A DNA stretch of 64,000 nucleotides from NCBI GenBank assembly GCA_011037195.1, contig JAAEAF010014502.1, forward strand, positions 124,001 to 188,000. The letters run 5' to 3'. The DNA comes from Triatoma infestans (taxonomy: Eukaryota; Arthropoda; Insecta; Hemiptera; Reduviidae). Below, in pieces: positions 47,025 through 57,655 of the stretch (position 1 is its first letter; every line of letters begins with the position of its first letter). The translations under genes were made by a program, and so were the position numbers. Below the pieces are notes generated by a model, which was not told the origin of the DNA, did no database searches, and was given only the letters and a program-made list of their open reading frames with translations.

Positions 47025-47359
47025 TGTAATGGAGAGAGAAATAAGAGAGAATAGATTTTGAAAAAATAAACTAGAATATAAGCTAAACACTGTATAATGA
47101 AGAGAGACACAAAACTGCAAGGACTTTACACGTATTTAGAACTTAGGTAGCGAGAGATATAGACTGAGTAATAAGAAAGGTAGTAGAAGGTTGCTGACTC
47201 GTTGTTAACTAGTCGTAAACTGTTGTATAAACTATTTCTTGTAGGGCTAGCTCGGCTGTATATATACAGAGTCTCCCACTCTAGTCTGGCTAGAGTATTT
47301 GTAGCGAATAACTAGATTGTCAATTTTGTGTTTCTCTCTGCTCTTCGGATCCTATTACA
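47025..47359 (-). mobile_element. Solo LTR-like element (335 bp) with CTGC duplication
   Basis: Minus-strand member of the TGTAATGG family. Read inverted it starts TGTAATAGGATCCGAAGAGC and ends TCTCTCTCCATTACA. CTGC flanks it (47021-47024 and 47360-47363). It belongs to the subfamily with AATCTAGTTA instead of AAAAGTTAGTTA and is inserted into an H-family repeat. Confidence 0.8.
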
Positions 47360-47783
47360 CTGCCATTTACGTAAGTAGTTATAATTGGCAGATTATCTTT
47401 AAGTTTATTATATAATTTATTAAATTTTCAAATTTTATTCAATATTAATAAAAAAAAAAAAAAAAAAAAAAATTAATCTAAATTAATAAAATCAAATTTT
47501 TTGAAGTAAACATGACGACTTCCCTAACTTTCCCAGAGCCTTCTCAGAATCAATTTTCTCGAAAAAAATTACAGACATTAAGTGATATTTATGGTTTAGT
47601 ATACCATATTTAGTGAAACCCGTTGGTATCTTTTGGAGAAAATTTCAGAAAAACTGAAAACACCGCTCATAAAGTCGCACTTCTCGATCAACCGATTTTT
47701 TTTAATTTCAGAAATTTGACCAGTGCATTTTGATTGTATTAATATTGTATTGATCATAAATCGTATAATTGATTAAATTAGTA

Positions 47784-49092
47784 AAACAAGTAAAAAATTA
47801 GTTTTAATCTTTAAAAGTTTATTCGACGTTTTGGATTCTTTGGTGTCCTTCCTAGGGAACTACATAAACAAAACAAACAGAGATACAGAAAATTGCATGA
47901 TAAAGAAACTAGAACATTTAACGATTAAAAAATATTAAAAAGATTACGATACCTGTAAAAGCAGTTTAGAGAGTTGAATGTTAGAGGAGGTTTGTGTTGG
48001 GTTTACTTGCGAAGAAGGCAGAGAAGAGAAAATTTAAAAGTTGGGAAGTAAGAGGAGTGGTAGAGAGAGAAACAAATCAATAAGTAATTATAACAATAAT
48101 AAATGAATAGAAATAAACTAGAAAATGAGTGGAAAGTGTAGAAAGTTGGTATGTGTAATTTAGTGTAGGGGGGGCCTTTTTTGATGAAAGTAAAACAAAA
48201 TACATGGACTTAAGCCCAAACGGCAATTGTGCGGTAGCCCATTGAAAAGTAGAGGGCTTTTCTTTTGAGACGGTAAAATCATTTATATCCTTAGGGGCTG
48301 AGCTGAACAGCGAAAATAGGATTGCACCCGAGGTAAATTATAGGATCATGGCCGGATACCGTGCTTATTTTGCCAATTTGAAGCTATTCCGTTCTTCTCT
48401 ATTGTCTCGTAAAACAAAAATTAATTTATATAAAACATTAATAAGGTCAATTGTGACATATTCCGCGGAAACTTGGACCCTCTGTGTGCCAACTGTGAAT
48501 CAGTTAAGAATATTTGAAAGGAAGATTTTAAGAAAGATATACGGTCCCACATTGGTGAGGGGAGAGTGGAAAATAAGAACGAATAATGAGCTTTATGAGA
48601 TGTATCAAGAAAATGACATCTTGCAATTCATAAAGGCAAGAAGAATCGAATGGTTGGGCCATGTGGTACGATGCCGGACAATTGGATGCCAAAAAAACTA
48701 CTTTTCTCCAAAATGGAGTGAACAAGAGGTAGAGGGTGGCCGAGAAGACGTTGGATGCAAGATGTGGAGGCCGAATTGCAGAAACTGGGAGTGATTGATT
48801 GGTGGAGGAGGGCGTTGGGCAGAGAGAGGTGGTGCGATGTTGTCAGGGAGGCCAAGGTTCGCATAGAGCTGTAGAGCTATTTAGTAAAGTAAAGTAAAAG
48901 AAGAGGTAATGACGTCCTTGTCTTTTTTGTAGTTGATGGAGTTAGGATTGATTCGGAAAGAAATCGCTTCAGGTGGTTGGAATAGTTGGTTAGGACCGAA
49001 GCATTTCGGAAATCAAATCAATTTTGGCCTCAGCCAACTAATATTTTGCTTGTTTGACTTACAGCTGCCAAACATAAGTACTGTTTATATCA
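47784..49092 (+). mobile_element. Family B foldback relative carrying a LINE insert, 12-bp duplication
   Basis: ATTAAATTAGTA flanks the element (47772-47783 and 49093-49104). 47800-48180 and 48895-49020 correspond to the interior of the element at 29455 in opposite orientation, and the end TTTTGGCCTCAGCCAACTAA matches its terminus. A decayed hammerhead-like motif lies on the minus strand at 47820-47862 (core CTAGGA). In the middle a LINE fragment (48186-48890) replaces about 15 bases of the reference copy. Confidence 0.65.
48186..48874 (+). pseudogene. LINE reverse transcriptase C-terminal fragment
   Basis: Begins DESKTKYMDLSPNGN, then after an in-frame stop near 48243 (TGA) continues FETVKSFISLGAELNSENRI..., LYKTLIRSIVTYSAETWTLC, LRIFERKILRKIYGP, NNELYEMYQENDILQFIKAR and RIEWLGHVVRC. 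These are landmarks of the C-terminal RT/connection region of non-LTR elements. A frameshift near 48735 moves it to GRPRRRWMQDVEAELQKLGV...VREAKVRIEL and a stop at 48872-48874. The combination of a stop and a frameshift shows it is dead. It is bounded on both sides by family B foldback sequence. Confidence 0.8.
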
Positions 49093-49188
49093 ATTAAATT
49101 AGTACTTTAGTGGAATGACTGGCGTCACCCATCCAGCAAAATACCGTTTAATAAATTTTACCTAGAAAAACTGTTGCAAATAAAAAGT

Positions 49189-49491
49189 ATCAGAGATTTT
49201 CCGGGATAGCCGGCTTCTTTTTATGGTCATCGACCGCTTTCGGGCATTCGCCCATCTTCAGGATGCGTTTGTCAAACAGTGTGATAACACAGACTTGCAC
49301 AGAGCAAATTTAGTTTACACACTCAGTGACAAACTGAATTTGCTGTGTGCAAGTCTGTGTTATCACACTTTTGACAAACGCATCCTGAAGATGGGCGAAC
49401 GCCCGAAACCGGTCGATGACCGCAAAAAGAAGCAGGCTATCACGGAAAATATCTCTGGCGCTTTCTAGCTCTGCGGAACCAACCATCGCAA
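49189..49491. mobile_element. Foldback retroelement, family A, complete copy
   Basis: CAAATAAAAAGT lies at 49177-49188 and 49492-49503. Arms at about 49196-49325 and 49330-49460 are almost perfect complements (CTTCTTTTTATGGTCATCGA / its inverse), with hammerhead-like motifs at 49225-49266 (minus) and 49380-49420 (plus). The right end, GCTCTGCGGAACCAACCA, has no partner on the left. 303 bp, no ORF of note. Confidence 0.75.
49380..49420 (+). ncRNA. Hammerhead-ribozyme-like motif (family A)
   Basis: Reads CGCATC-CTGAAGA-T-GGGC-GAAC-GCCC-GAAAC-CG-GTC-GATGACCGC. Stem I CAUC/GAUG and stem II GGGC/GCCC are perfect, and stem III is AC(C)/(G)GU. The matching minus-strand motif at 49225-49266 keeps stem II with a changed loop (GAAU). 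A single U lies between core and stem II. Confidence 0.4.
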
Positions 49492-49683
49492 CAAATAAAA
49501 AGTGATAGACCTAAATGTTAAAAAAAAAAAAATACTTCACGTATATTAATTTACTAGGAGAACCCGCACTTCCTTAGCCTGCGATCTACTTTCGATCAGT
49601 TATAAAAAAATTTAAATATAAATAAATAACTATATTTAAAACTATATAAATATAACTAATTTAGTCAAAATAAAAAACTAACA

Positions 49684-49960
49684 ATGAAAGGGATTAGCGC
49701 AGTGGATGCGCGTTGGACTACCACGCAATGCTTGGGTTCTTATAAAGCCATTTTGCACTTGGATTATTTCTGTCCATGAGCCTCTACAGCTCATTGCCTG
49801 GTGATGGGGCGGTGTGTTATTCGAATCTAGGCAATGCTGTACGCTTAGAGATTTATTTTCTCCTCTTAGAAAGCCACTATAGCTCACTCAGTAATATTGT
49901 CTGGTAATTAGAGGACACTATCCTGGGTAGGTTCGGCAGTGCACTGAGAAGATACCGCGT
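49684..49960 (+). mobile_element. tRNA-derived SINE, degenerate, apparently dimeric
   Basis: The head AAAGGGATTAGCGCAGTGGA with GGACTACCACGCAATGCTTGGG is followed by a short body (GAGCCTCTACAGCTCATTGC). A second partial B-box-like stretch (TATTCGAATCTAGG) and body (GCCACTATAGCTCACTCAG, GGCAGTGCACTGAGAAGATA) come next. A fused or internally duplicated copy is likely. Confidence 0.55.
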
Positions 49961-50749
49961 CACAATGGATAATTTAGGTGGGTATCTAGTACTATATATT
50001 TCAAGCATAGTATAAAAACAAAAAAAAAACATCGTTTGTGTATTTAATATTAGACTTTATGTATTTTTACAAAATATTAAAATCCATTTGTCATGTCATG
50101 ACAAACCACCACCACAACTAGATAGATAGTGGTGGACAATAGCTTAAAAAAAAACTTTGCGATAAGCCTATTTGTATTCTTGTTCATCTAAGCTTAAATA
50201 TCGTCACGTATTTAATAAATATATGACTTGTAAGCCTATCGGATATATTTTTTTTAATTTTTTGAGAAAGAGATAGATAAAGAGGGGGGAGAAGAAAGGC
50301 ACCAAGCCTTAAAATTCTATCACTTTTAAATTTCACAATCTGTTTTTGTTATGAAACACATTTTTCTAAAGTTACATAATAAACAGAATTTTTTTTTTTT
50401 CATTCATTCTCTCTATTTTTTTATTTCATTTCTCATACAAATATGGTAAACAATATTCAGTTAAAATAACGGTAAATAAAAGAATTACTACAACTAGCGT
50501 GTTTTTTCTAAGCTTTTTAAAATACAACGCAATTATTGCATTCCAAAGCTATTTTTTTTGAAAAATTATTTGTGATGAATGGAAATAATTATAAAGAATT
50601 TCAAAATTTTATATCTATTATTCATTTATTTATTTATTTTTTTTTTTTTAAGAGTAATGTATTAAGGAAATAGAAAATTTTATCCATAAATGATTTATAA
50701 AAACAATCTAAATGCATTGCAATTAGTACATACAACTTAATTGGAAAAA
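49961..50749. other. AT-rich DNA, no gene recognised
   Basis: A/T homopolymers near 50384-50400 and 50636-50650. A (GA)-rich patch at 50270-50295. Nothing else was seen. Confidence 0.4.
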
Positions 50750-51483
50750 TCTGGTGTGAAACACTCACACAACTTTCTCTTACTCCAGTTCTGAAAATTG
50801 TAACAGACAAATTTTATAGTTTGCGTACCAAATTTAATAAAATTCGTCGAAAACTGAAAAACTGTTCAGTTAAAGCCCACTTCCGGTTTACTAGTTTTTT
50901 TTTGAAGCTCGGAATTTCGGCCACCTATTTATTTCTTATTAATTTTGTTTGGATGATAAAATTGTATAATCAACTATGATAGCACTTTAGTGAAAAACAT
51001 AACCCCACACCTCCCCCAAAAGTGCCCTTAAATGAATTTTTCCAGGGATATTATAATAAAAGCTGTAGATCTTTGTATGTTTAGTGTAGATGAATAGTTT
51101 CAAGAAAATCGTCTGAGCCATTTTTGAGAATATCGCGAAAAAGTGAAAAAATCATTTAGTAAAGTGGTAAAGTAAACGCACTTCCGGTCATCCTATTTTT
51201 TAAAAGTAAAAAAAAAACTACTAAAGTGGTACTTCCGGTATAGGAATTTTGGCAGATAACACACTGTCAGATCCCATGGTGAGACCTAAACGGAATATCA
51301 AGTTTCAACTTCCTACGGTCATTTTTGAGCTATGCTGTTCACATACACACATACACAGACCTTTTGCTAAAAACCACTTTTTTAGACTCAGGGGACCTCA
51401 AAACGGATATTTCCGGTGAAAACTAGATATCGAAAATTTGACACGATTACAATACTTTCCTCTTACTAGGAGTAAGAGAAAGT
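50750..51483 (+). mobile_element. Helentron/HINE-like repeat, copy H4
   Basis: Starts TCTGGTGTGAAACACTCACA at 50750 and ends in the hairpin TCCTCTTACTAGGAGTAAGA at about 51459-51480. It has two modules, the second truncated, and a reduced CA tract at 51343-51358. Subterminal ACTTTCTCTTACTCC (50771-50785) is the exact complement of GGAGTAAGAGAAAGT (51469-51483). Confidence 0.7.
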
Positions 51484-51513
51484 AAAAATGTTCATTAAAA
51501 CTGCAAATGTTTG

Positions 51514-51745
51514 CTAATGTTTAGTTAGGCTTGCACTAATAAAAAGGTGGTGGGGATTATGATGATGATCTTGACCAAATCCACTTATGCGAGCAACACT
51601 ACGCGACGCAGAACAATAACTAGTATGAATTTTAGTACCTCGACGCAGACGGACGAATCGGGGACGATAGTATCTCCGTACTAACCGGCGACGATGGTAC
51701 GAATACAGCATCAGTAATAGTAATAAACGGCCCTACAGTTGTACC
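51514..51745 (-). other. Candidate orphan coding exon on the minus strand
   Basis: Read on the minus strand, TTTCCTTTTTTTTCAG, a textbook 3' splice site, ends at 51746. It is followed by a segment unusually rich in CpG for this window. The frame starting at 51745 is open from the acceptor for 37 codons, including ITITDAVFVPSSPVSTEILS and ending RPSASRY-stop. A second frame is open from after a TAG near 51733 to 51514 and encodes an Arg-rich then His-rich peptide (ATG at 51711). Neither resembles a family I know. It could be a terminal exon of an unseen minus-strand gene, or a transposon remnant. Confidence 0.3.
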
Positions 51746-52313
51746 CTGAAAAAAAAGGAAATTTTGCATGAATAACACATACATGATTTGAAAACTCAAG
51801 CGAATCTGGGGGACGATAATTTGATACCATAATTATAGGCAGTCATATATCTGCACTATGTGGAAGCCAAGTGGCAACCAACCAACAAATAAGATAGCGG
51901 CAGTTTAAATTTGAACATAAGTATCAGATCCCCGTTAGAAACTTTCCAAAAATGGTTCTTATCTCAAAAAAATCATTTTATGAAGTTTGAAAGACAAGTA
52001 TAAGTTTGAAAGACAAGTATAAGTTTGAAGAAAAGTGGAGTCTTAAAAGAAAATTTGTCACTTGAATCTTTTGTACATTGCTGTAAGAGAAAATCGTGTG
52101 AATCATTCACATCAGATTTTTTTATAAAAAAAATGTAATTCTCGCTATGCCTTTTAATAAATCTAACATGATATAGGCCGGTGGAAAAATATTCAAATGT
52201 TGTAACGAAGTAGCATAATATCAGTGGGAATCTTATCGCTGCAATTCTCTCAGAATCCAACAAATAAACCAATTTTTCCCGGTAAAGGGGGTCAAATAAA
52301 TGTGATTGACATA
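51746..52313. other. Intergenic sequence with a small duplication
   Basis: AAGTTTGAAAGACAAGTAT is tandemly repeated at about 51988-52022. An H-family 5' end in minus orientation lies at 52084-52125 (TGTAAGAGAAAATCGTGTGA). Confidence 0.4.
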
Positions 52314-52318
52314 CACAC

Positions 52319-53144
52319 TGTTATGGGATCCGAATCATTAAAGATTCATAGGATCCGAAGAGCGGAGAAGCACATTAAATGAATCAAAAACTTAGTTACT
52401 CCCCATCTAGGCCAGACTAGTAAAGGACAGTTCGATTCATATAAGTAGAGCGAGAGCAGTACGTTCAGGACGGTTTTAGAACAGTTTACAACCAGTCAGC
52501 AACCTTCTACCACCTTCTTAATCCTCAGCCAGTCTGTCTCTCTATATTTCTCTTGCTACCTAACTTCTGTTATACTTGTAAAGTCCTTGCAGTTTATGTG
52601 TCCTCTCATTACACAATGTACAACTTTATGTTTTAACCAGTTTCAGCTTTCTGTTTTACTGCAGGAGTATTCGTTTGAATGATAGGAATTTCATGACTTG
52701 TATTCTTAGGCAAAGCCACTTTTGGTGCTTTTAAAGTGAGGATACCGTCTGCCAAAAGATTCAATACAAGAGCATGATGTGATGGGATCCGAATCATTAA
52801 AGATTCATAGGATCAGAAGAGCAGCGGAGGGGCACATTAAATGAATCAAAAACTTAGTTACTCCCTATCTTGGCCAGACTAGGGAGTGACAGTTCGATTC
52901 ATATAAATAGAGCGAGAGCAGTACAGTTCAGGACAGTTTGCGACCAGTTAACAACTAGTCAGCAACCTTCTACTACCTTCACATCATTCATCCAGTCTGT
53001 CTCTTTATACATATATATCTCTCGCTACCTAAGTTCTATATACTTGCAGTTTGTGTGTTCTTTTATTATATAGTGTTCAGCATATATATTAATTTCTCTA
53101 AATTCCATTCTCTCTAATTATCTCTCCTTCTCACTTTCATTATA
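52319..53144 (+). mobile_element. TRIM-like element: LTR, short internal region, LTR
   Basis: CACAC at 52314-52318 and 53145-53149 flanks the whole 826-bp dimer, so it inserted as a unit. LTR 1 begins TGTTATGGGATCCGAATCAT at 52319 and lacks its last ~60 bp, switching near 52618 to an internal segment of about 155 bp (CAGTTTCAGCTTTCTGTTTT to AGAGCATGA). LTR 2 is 52778-53144, complete, ending CTTTCATTATA. There is no ORF. The LTR carries a TATAAATAGAGCGAGAGCAG promoter-like block. The same LTR1/internal junction recurs at 38472-39386. Confidence 0.75.
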
Positions 53145-53149
53145 CACAC

Positions 53150-53651
53150 ATATATAATTGTGTTGGTGCCCCCTTGTCTTTCGTGTAGTTAGGCGAAAGA
53201 AAATCTGGATAAACAGAAAAAAAACTCTGTTAGGAATGTCGTACTTCCGGTTGATGCACACTAAGTTTCAACTTCCTGTAATTTTTCATTTTTTGTGTAA
53301 TTTTATTTAAACAAACATACACGTACACACATTCTCAGCAAGTTACTGCAAAATTTTGTATTCTGATGTAAACATAATTTGGGAAATCTGGCACGATTGG
53401 TACTGCCAATCCGCAAGTAGATATTTTCCAGAAATTTAAGATAAGTAAACATATTGAATTGACAAATTATTACTTAAAACACCACATCTTTGCCGGTTAG
53501 TTATTTGTTTTAATTTACTCTCCATCAATGGAAATGTAAATAAATAAATCTCATATTAATTATATGAAATCTAATTATAATAGTTAATATATTTAGTCCG
53601 TATATATAAACATGTTAGTTAATATATTAATTTAGTTAAGTTAATAATAAC

Positions 53652-53691
<40 letters not shown>

Positions 53692-54094
53692 ATAATTGTG
53701 CACCCCTATTATCTGGTAATTATTACCTATGAACAATGTTTACTTAGAAAATTACTGTCCATAGAAATGCAGATTCAAAACGTTCAAATACTGTTACACA
53801 GACTCATATACCCAATATTAACTGGCGTTTAGTCGGGGGCGGGAAAAAAAACAAAACCGATATTATTTGATATAATATTATATATTTGAACTAATTTTGC
53901 TTAAAAACATATTTTAGCGTACCGAGAGTCTGTTAGATTTTTACTATTATTCGATCTTGATGAAAGCATTATCTTCTGGCCTACAATGTAATCACATAAT
54001 ATTTGTTTATGTGCAAAGGATCCGTAGCACTACACCTAAGCATTACTATATTTTTCTTTTGATAATTGTGTGCTAATTCCAAGTAAAAAAAAAA
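53150..54094. other. AT-rich DNA with a (TAA)n/(TTA)n palindrome
   Basis: 53200-53420 is a diverged H-family 3' region (CTTCCGGTTGATGC, AAGTTTCAACTTCC). At 53643-53690 TAA repeats turn into TTA repeats, forming a perfect hairpin. No gene. Confidence 0.45.
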
Positions 54095-55054
54095 TCTGGT
54101 GTGAAACAATTACACAACTTTCTCTTTTTGCAATAAATAAAAGTGTAATTGACAAATTTTAAAACTGTTTTTATGGAAAATCGGAAAAATTAAAAAAAAA
54201 AACCGTTCAGTAAAAAACATACCTCCAGTTTACTAATTTTCTTGAAACTCGGAAGTTTAGCAATTCATCTATTCCTATTTAATTTTGTTTAGGATGGTAG
54301 AATTGTATGAACATCTAAGATAGCATTTTAGAAGGAAAACTACCCAACCTCTCCCACTAAAGGCACCTTAAATAACTTTACGTGGAGAAATGTTTCAAAA
54401 TAAAATTTGTACCTTTATATATGTGTAGTTCACATACTTAGTTTAAAGAAAATCATTGGAGCCATTTTTTTTAGAGAAAATAGCAGAAAACTGAAAAAAT
54501 TCTTTTCAGTAAAAACGCATTTCTGGTTATTCGATTTGCTTCAAACACGGAATTTCTACAACATATGTAATTCTAATTAATATTATTTAGATGATAGAAT
54601 AATTGTGTATTAAACTTATATACCATTGTAGAGGAAAACCTAAATCACTTCCTTCCACACACAGAAGTGTCCTTAAATTAATTTTTACCAGAGAAATGTT
54701 TCGAACAGAAATTGTAATTATTTGTATTTGTAGATGATATGATAAGTTGAAAGCAAAATCGTCGAAGTCATTAAAAATCATTCAGTAAAGTGGGGTACTT
54801 TACAGTGCGGTTGTGGAATTTTGACAGATAATTTATTGTTCGGATCCTATGGTGATTTCTAAACAGAATATCAAGTTTGAATTTTCTGCAACCTTTTGGT
54901 TTTTCATCTATACTGTTCACACACACTCACACAAGAGACTATTTTCTAAAAACCACTTTTTTGGGGGACTCAGAGTGCTATAAAATGTGTATTTCCAGTG
55001 AAAACTCTACAGATTACAATATTTTCTCTTACTAGAGGAGTAAGAAGAGAGAGA
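54095..55054 (+). mobile_element. Helentron/HINE-like repeat, copy H5
   Basis: Starts TCTGGTGTGAAACAATTACA and ends near 55054 with a decayed hairpin (TTTCTCTTACTAGAGGAGTAA). It has two and a half modules and a CA-rich tract at 54919-54935. The most diverged of the five main copies. A minus-oriented 5' end of another copy (GTAAGAGAAAGTCGTGTGAG) follows at 55089-55130. Confidence 0.6.
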
Positions 55055-55191
55055 AAAAGAAGCTAATTATATTACAGTATTAACTGCAGTAAGAGAAAGT
55101 CGTGTGAGTGTTTAACACAAGATTTTTTTTTGTTAGTGTTAAAATCCAAAAATTGGTAATGCCGCTTAGAATAATTATTGACCTAGCCTAA

Positions 55192-55971
55192 TTTTTTTTT
55201 TTTTTTTTTGAGGGGTTTGTGTACTGCGACCACATTGTGATCTATTGTACCCCTTCTAGTGCCATAGGTGAGCTTGCTCATCTTCAGCACCTTCTCCTGG
55301 TTGAGGATTCCCTAAGGAATCGCAAGATCCTGGAGGGTACTAGGGTGGGTATTTCCCCCTCCCCAACCTGATAACAACCCAGGCTCGTGAATCTTCTTTG
55401 GAAGACGGTATCGCAGTCGATGAGGAGATGATTGGAGTTTCCTCCATCTCCCCACAGAATCTGCATGTGCCATCATCTTCTAGACCCAGCTTCCTCAGGT
55501 GTCTCCTGAGTCTGCAGTGTCCCGTAAGAAGTACCATAAGAATACGGATCTTATTCTTGCTCAGACTGATGCGGGTGACCTCTCCCAGGCGACCTCTCCG
55601 GGATATAACCTCCCAGACAGATCTTGGCCTGCCTCAGTCCCGGGTGAGTGTTCCAGAGACGAGCTCTTTTGCTACCTCCTCTTTCTTAAATTCTTCCAAG
55701 AATACCTGGTCGCTGTCTCTGCAGAAAGGGCTTTGGCCTCCAAGAGAGAAGATGCAGTGCGTTCATTTGCAAGGGTGTCCGCCACCTCGTTACCTTTCAC
55801 GCTAACATGCCCGGGAACCCAGAATAGGGTAACTTTGTTTCTTCGGCCTAGAGATTGAGCTTACCTAGGCATTCTAGAACTGATGATACAAGAACTCAGT
55901 GCTCTAATGGCAGCCTGACTATGGGATAGGATAACTATCTCCTGATCCCGATATCCCCTATTGAGGTTGAA
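55192..55971 (-). mobile_element. 5'-truncated LINE with RNase H remnant, 13-bp duplication
   Basis: TGACCTAGCCTAA flanks the insert exactly (55179-55191 and 55972-55984). A T-run at 55192-55209 is the minus-strand poly(A) tail. The 780-bp insert encodes broken ORF2 C-terminal sequence (see separate entry). This is a typical target-primed insertion with 5' truncation. Confidence 0.9.
55250..55965 (-). pseudogene. LINE ORF2 RNase H and C-terminal zinc region, broken
   Basis: Minus-strand reading from 55965: YRDQEIVILSHSQAAIRALS, where the first RNase H Asp of the usual SDSQ motif is His. Then VTLFWVPGHVSVKGNEVADT, the conserved RNase H His/Asp block. After frame changes come LLTGHCRLRRHLRKLGLEDD and CRFCGEMEETP with a downstream LLIDCD in another frame, the C-C-H-C region. 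Several frameshifts and stops are present. An RNase H domain plus this tail points to an I/R1-group LINE. Confidence 0.8.
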
Positions 55972-55984
55972 TGACCTAGCCTAA

Positions 55985-56739
55985 AGAATTTGCTTTTGTT
56001 ATTTATATAAACATCAAAATTAGCTTCTTCAACATATATATGAAATAGATATATATATAAAAAAGAAGACGAATAAATGATGCAATAAAAACCAATTGCA
56101 AAAAAAAGATGAACAGACTAAAAACCTTCTTAGTGATTCATTTTTATAGACATATAACAAGCATGTTATATAAAAATTTAAATTATAAACCGCAAGACTT
56201 TTTTTTAACTATATATATTTTTTTTAAACTTAATTTTATAAATTTTCTAACCATTAAAATATATTGTTCGTAAAAGTTTCTTTTTTTAAATAAAAATATA
56301 TATTCAAGGATAAATATATAAAAATAAGCCAAATAAAACTATTCTTTATAAGAAATAGAAATTATAACTAAAAATAATAAATACGCTAAAAATAAATTTA
56401 AAAAAAAAATAAAAAGTCAAACCGCATATTATATAAATATATATATATTTTAATATAAAATACATATAGTAATAAAAGAAGGTAAGGAACTATGAATCGA
56501 CCTACATAACTTTAAATTTAACATTCAATTTATAATCAGTTTTTTTTTTTTTTTTTTAAAGTTTTGATTTCCCGTTTGTGTTTGACCACTCCTTTAAATG
56601 TTTCCTTTTTAATTTTGCAAGGTAACAGTGCCCTAAACTAATACATATCTATATAAACAAGGACAATATACAAAAATTAAACAACTATAAAACTAGTTCT
56701 ATTAAAAAACTATACACATTTAAAACTTGTCACCAGTTT

Positions 56740-56779
<40 letters not shown>

Positions 56780-57414
56780 GTTCACATTCTTCTCAAAGAG
56801 TGCAGCACATGTTTAGCTATATTTGAAAATTGTTTTTATAGTTTATTTAGAATGAGTGCAGTAAATGTATTGATAACTATTTCTGTAACTCTTCATTACC
56901 TTACGTCTATTATTGAAAAAGAAATACAAAATTTGAGAATTCCTAATTTTTTTTTAAATTAAAAAGAAAATTGTTTTCAAATACGTAGATTAAATACGAC
57001 ATTTTCCTTAATCAAAATTTTCGGGATTCCATTTTATAAATTTTATACGAAAATTTAACGTTTTTCTTTTTTGGTCTCGAATATTATATTGGTGGCGTAA
57101 TCATTTAATAAATTAAAAAGGCATATATTATTCTAGTACTGTAGAATGGGATAACTATACGCCTGATCAAAAAAAAAAAGAAAACAATACTTCCTCTTAC
57201 TAGGAGTAAGAGAAAGTAAAAAAAAAAGCTAGTCCAACAAATAAAAAATAAAATCTGGTTTCAAAACACTCACATAACTTTTATTGCACTAATTAATTAC
57301 AATTTAATTGAGAAATTTTTCTTTAAACATTGCAATATTTACAATCTTTATAGTTGAGCTGGCCATAAAAATGATGGTGGAGATTCTTACATATATTGTA
57401 GATTGTTCTAGGGG
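55985..57414. other. AT-rich DNA, poly-A tract and H-family ends
   Basis: An uninterrupted A-run of about 30 or more bases lies at 56745-56776. The H-family 3' hairpin CTTCCTCTTACTAGGAGTAA is at 57190-57209, and a 5' end (TCTGGTTTCAAAACACTCAC) is at about 57253. No gene. Confidence 0.45.
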
Positions 57415-57655
57415 ATTATTGCAATGCGACCTGCAAGAACTATTGTGCCACCGCGGAGCCATATCAGTACACTGCCGGCCTCCAAAAGCAGTGTTCTCTA
57501 GCTACAGAAAACACTCCCCATCACCACACAGTGATGACAGTGAGCTGAAGAGGTTCCTAGGAAGAGAAAATCTAACGGTAGCACGGCTGGATTCGAACCC
57601 GGGACCTCCGCGTTGCTAGTCCAGCGCGCTACCACTGTGCTAAGATCCCTTCCTT
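57415..57655 (-). mobile_element. tRNA-derived SINE, subfamily b
   Basis: Minus-strand copy. On the right, read inverted, are GAAGGGATCTTAGCACAGTG and CCCGGGTTCGAATCCAGC (B box). The body on the left includes CACTGCCGGCCTCC in the same relative position as the copy at 25875. The tail is not clear, and an H-family sequence adjoins it. Confidence 0.75.
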
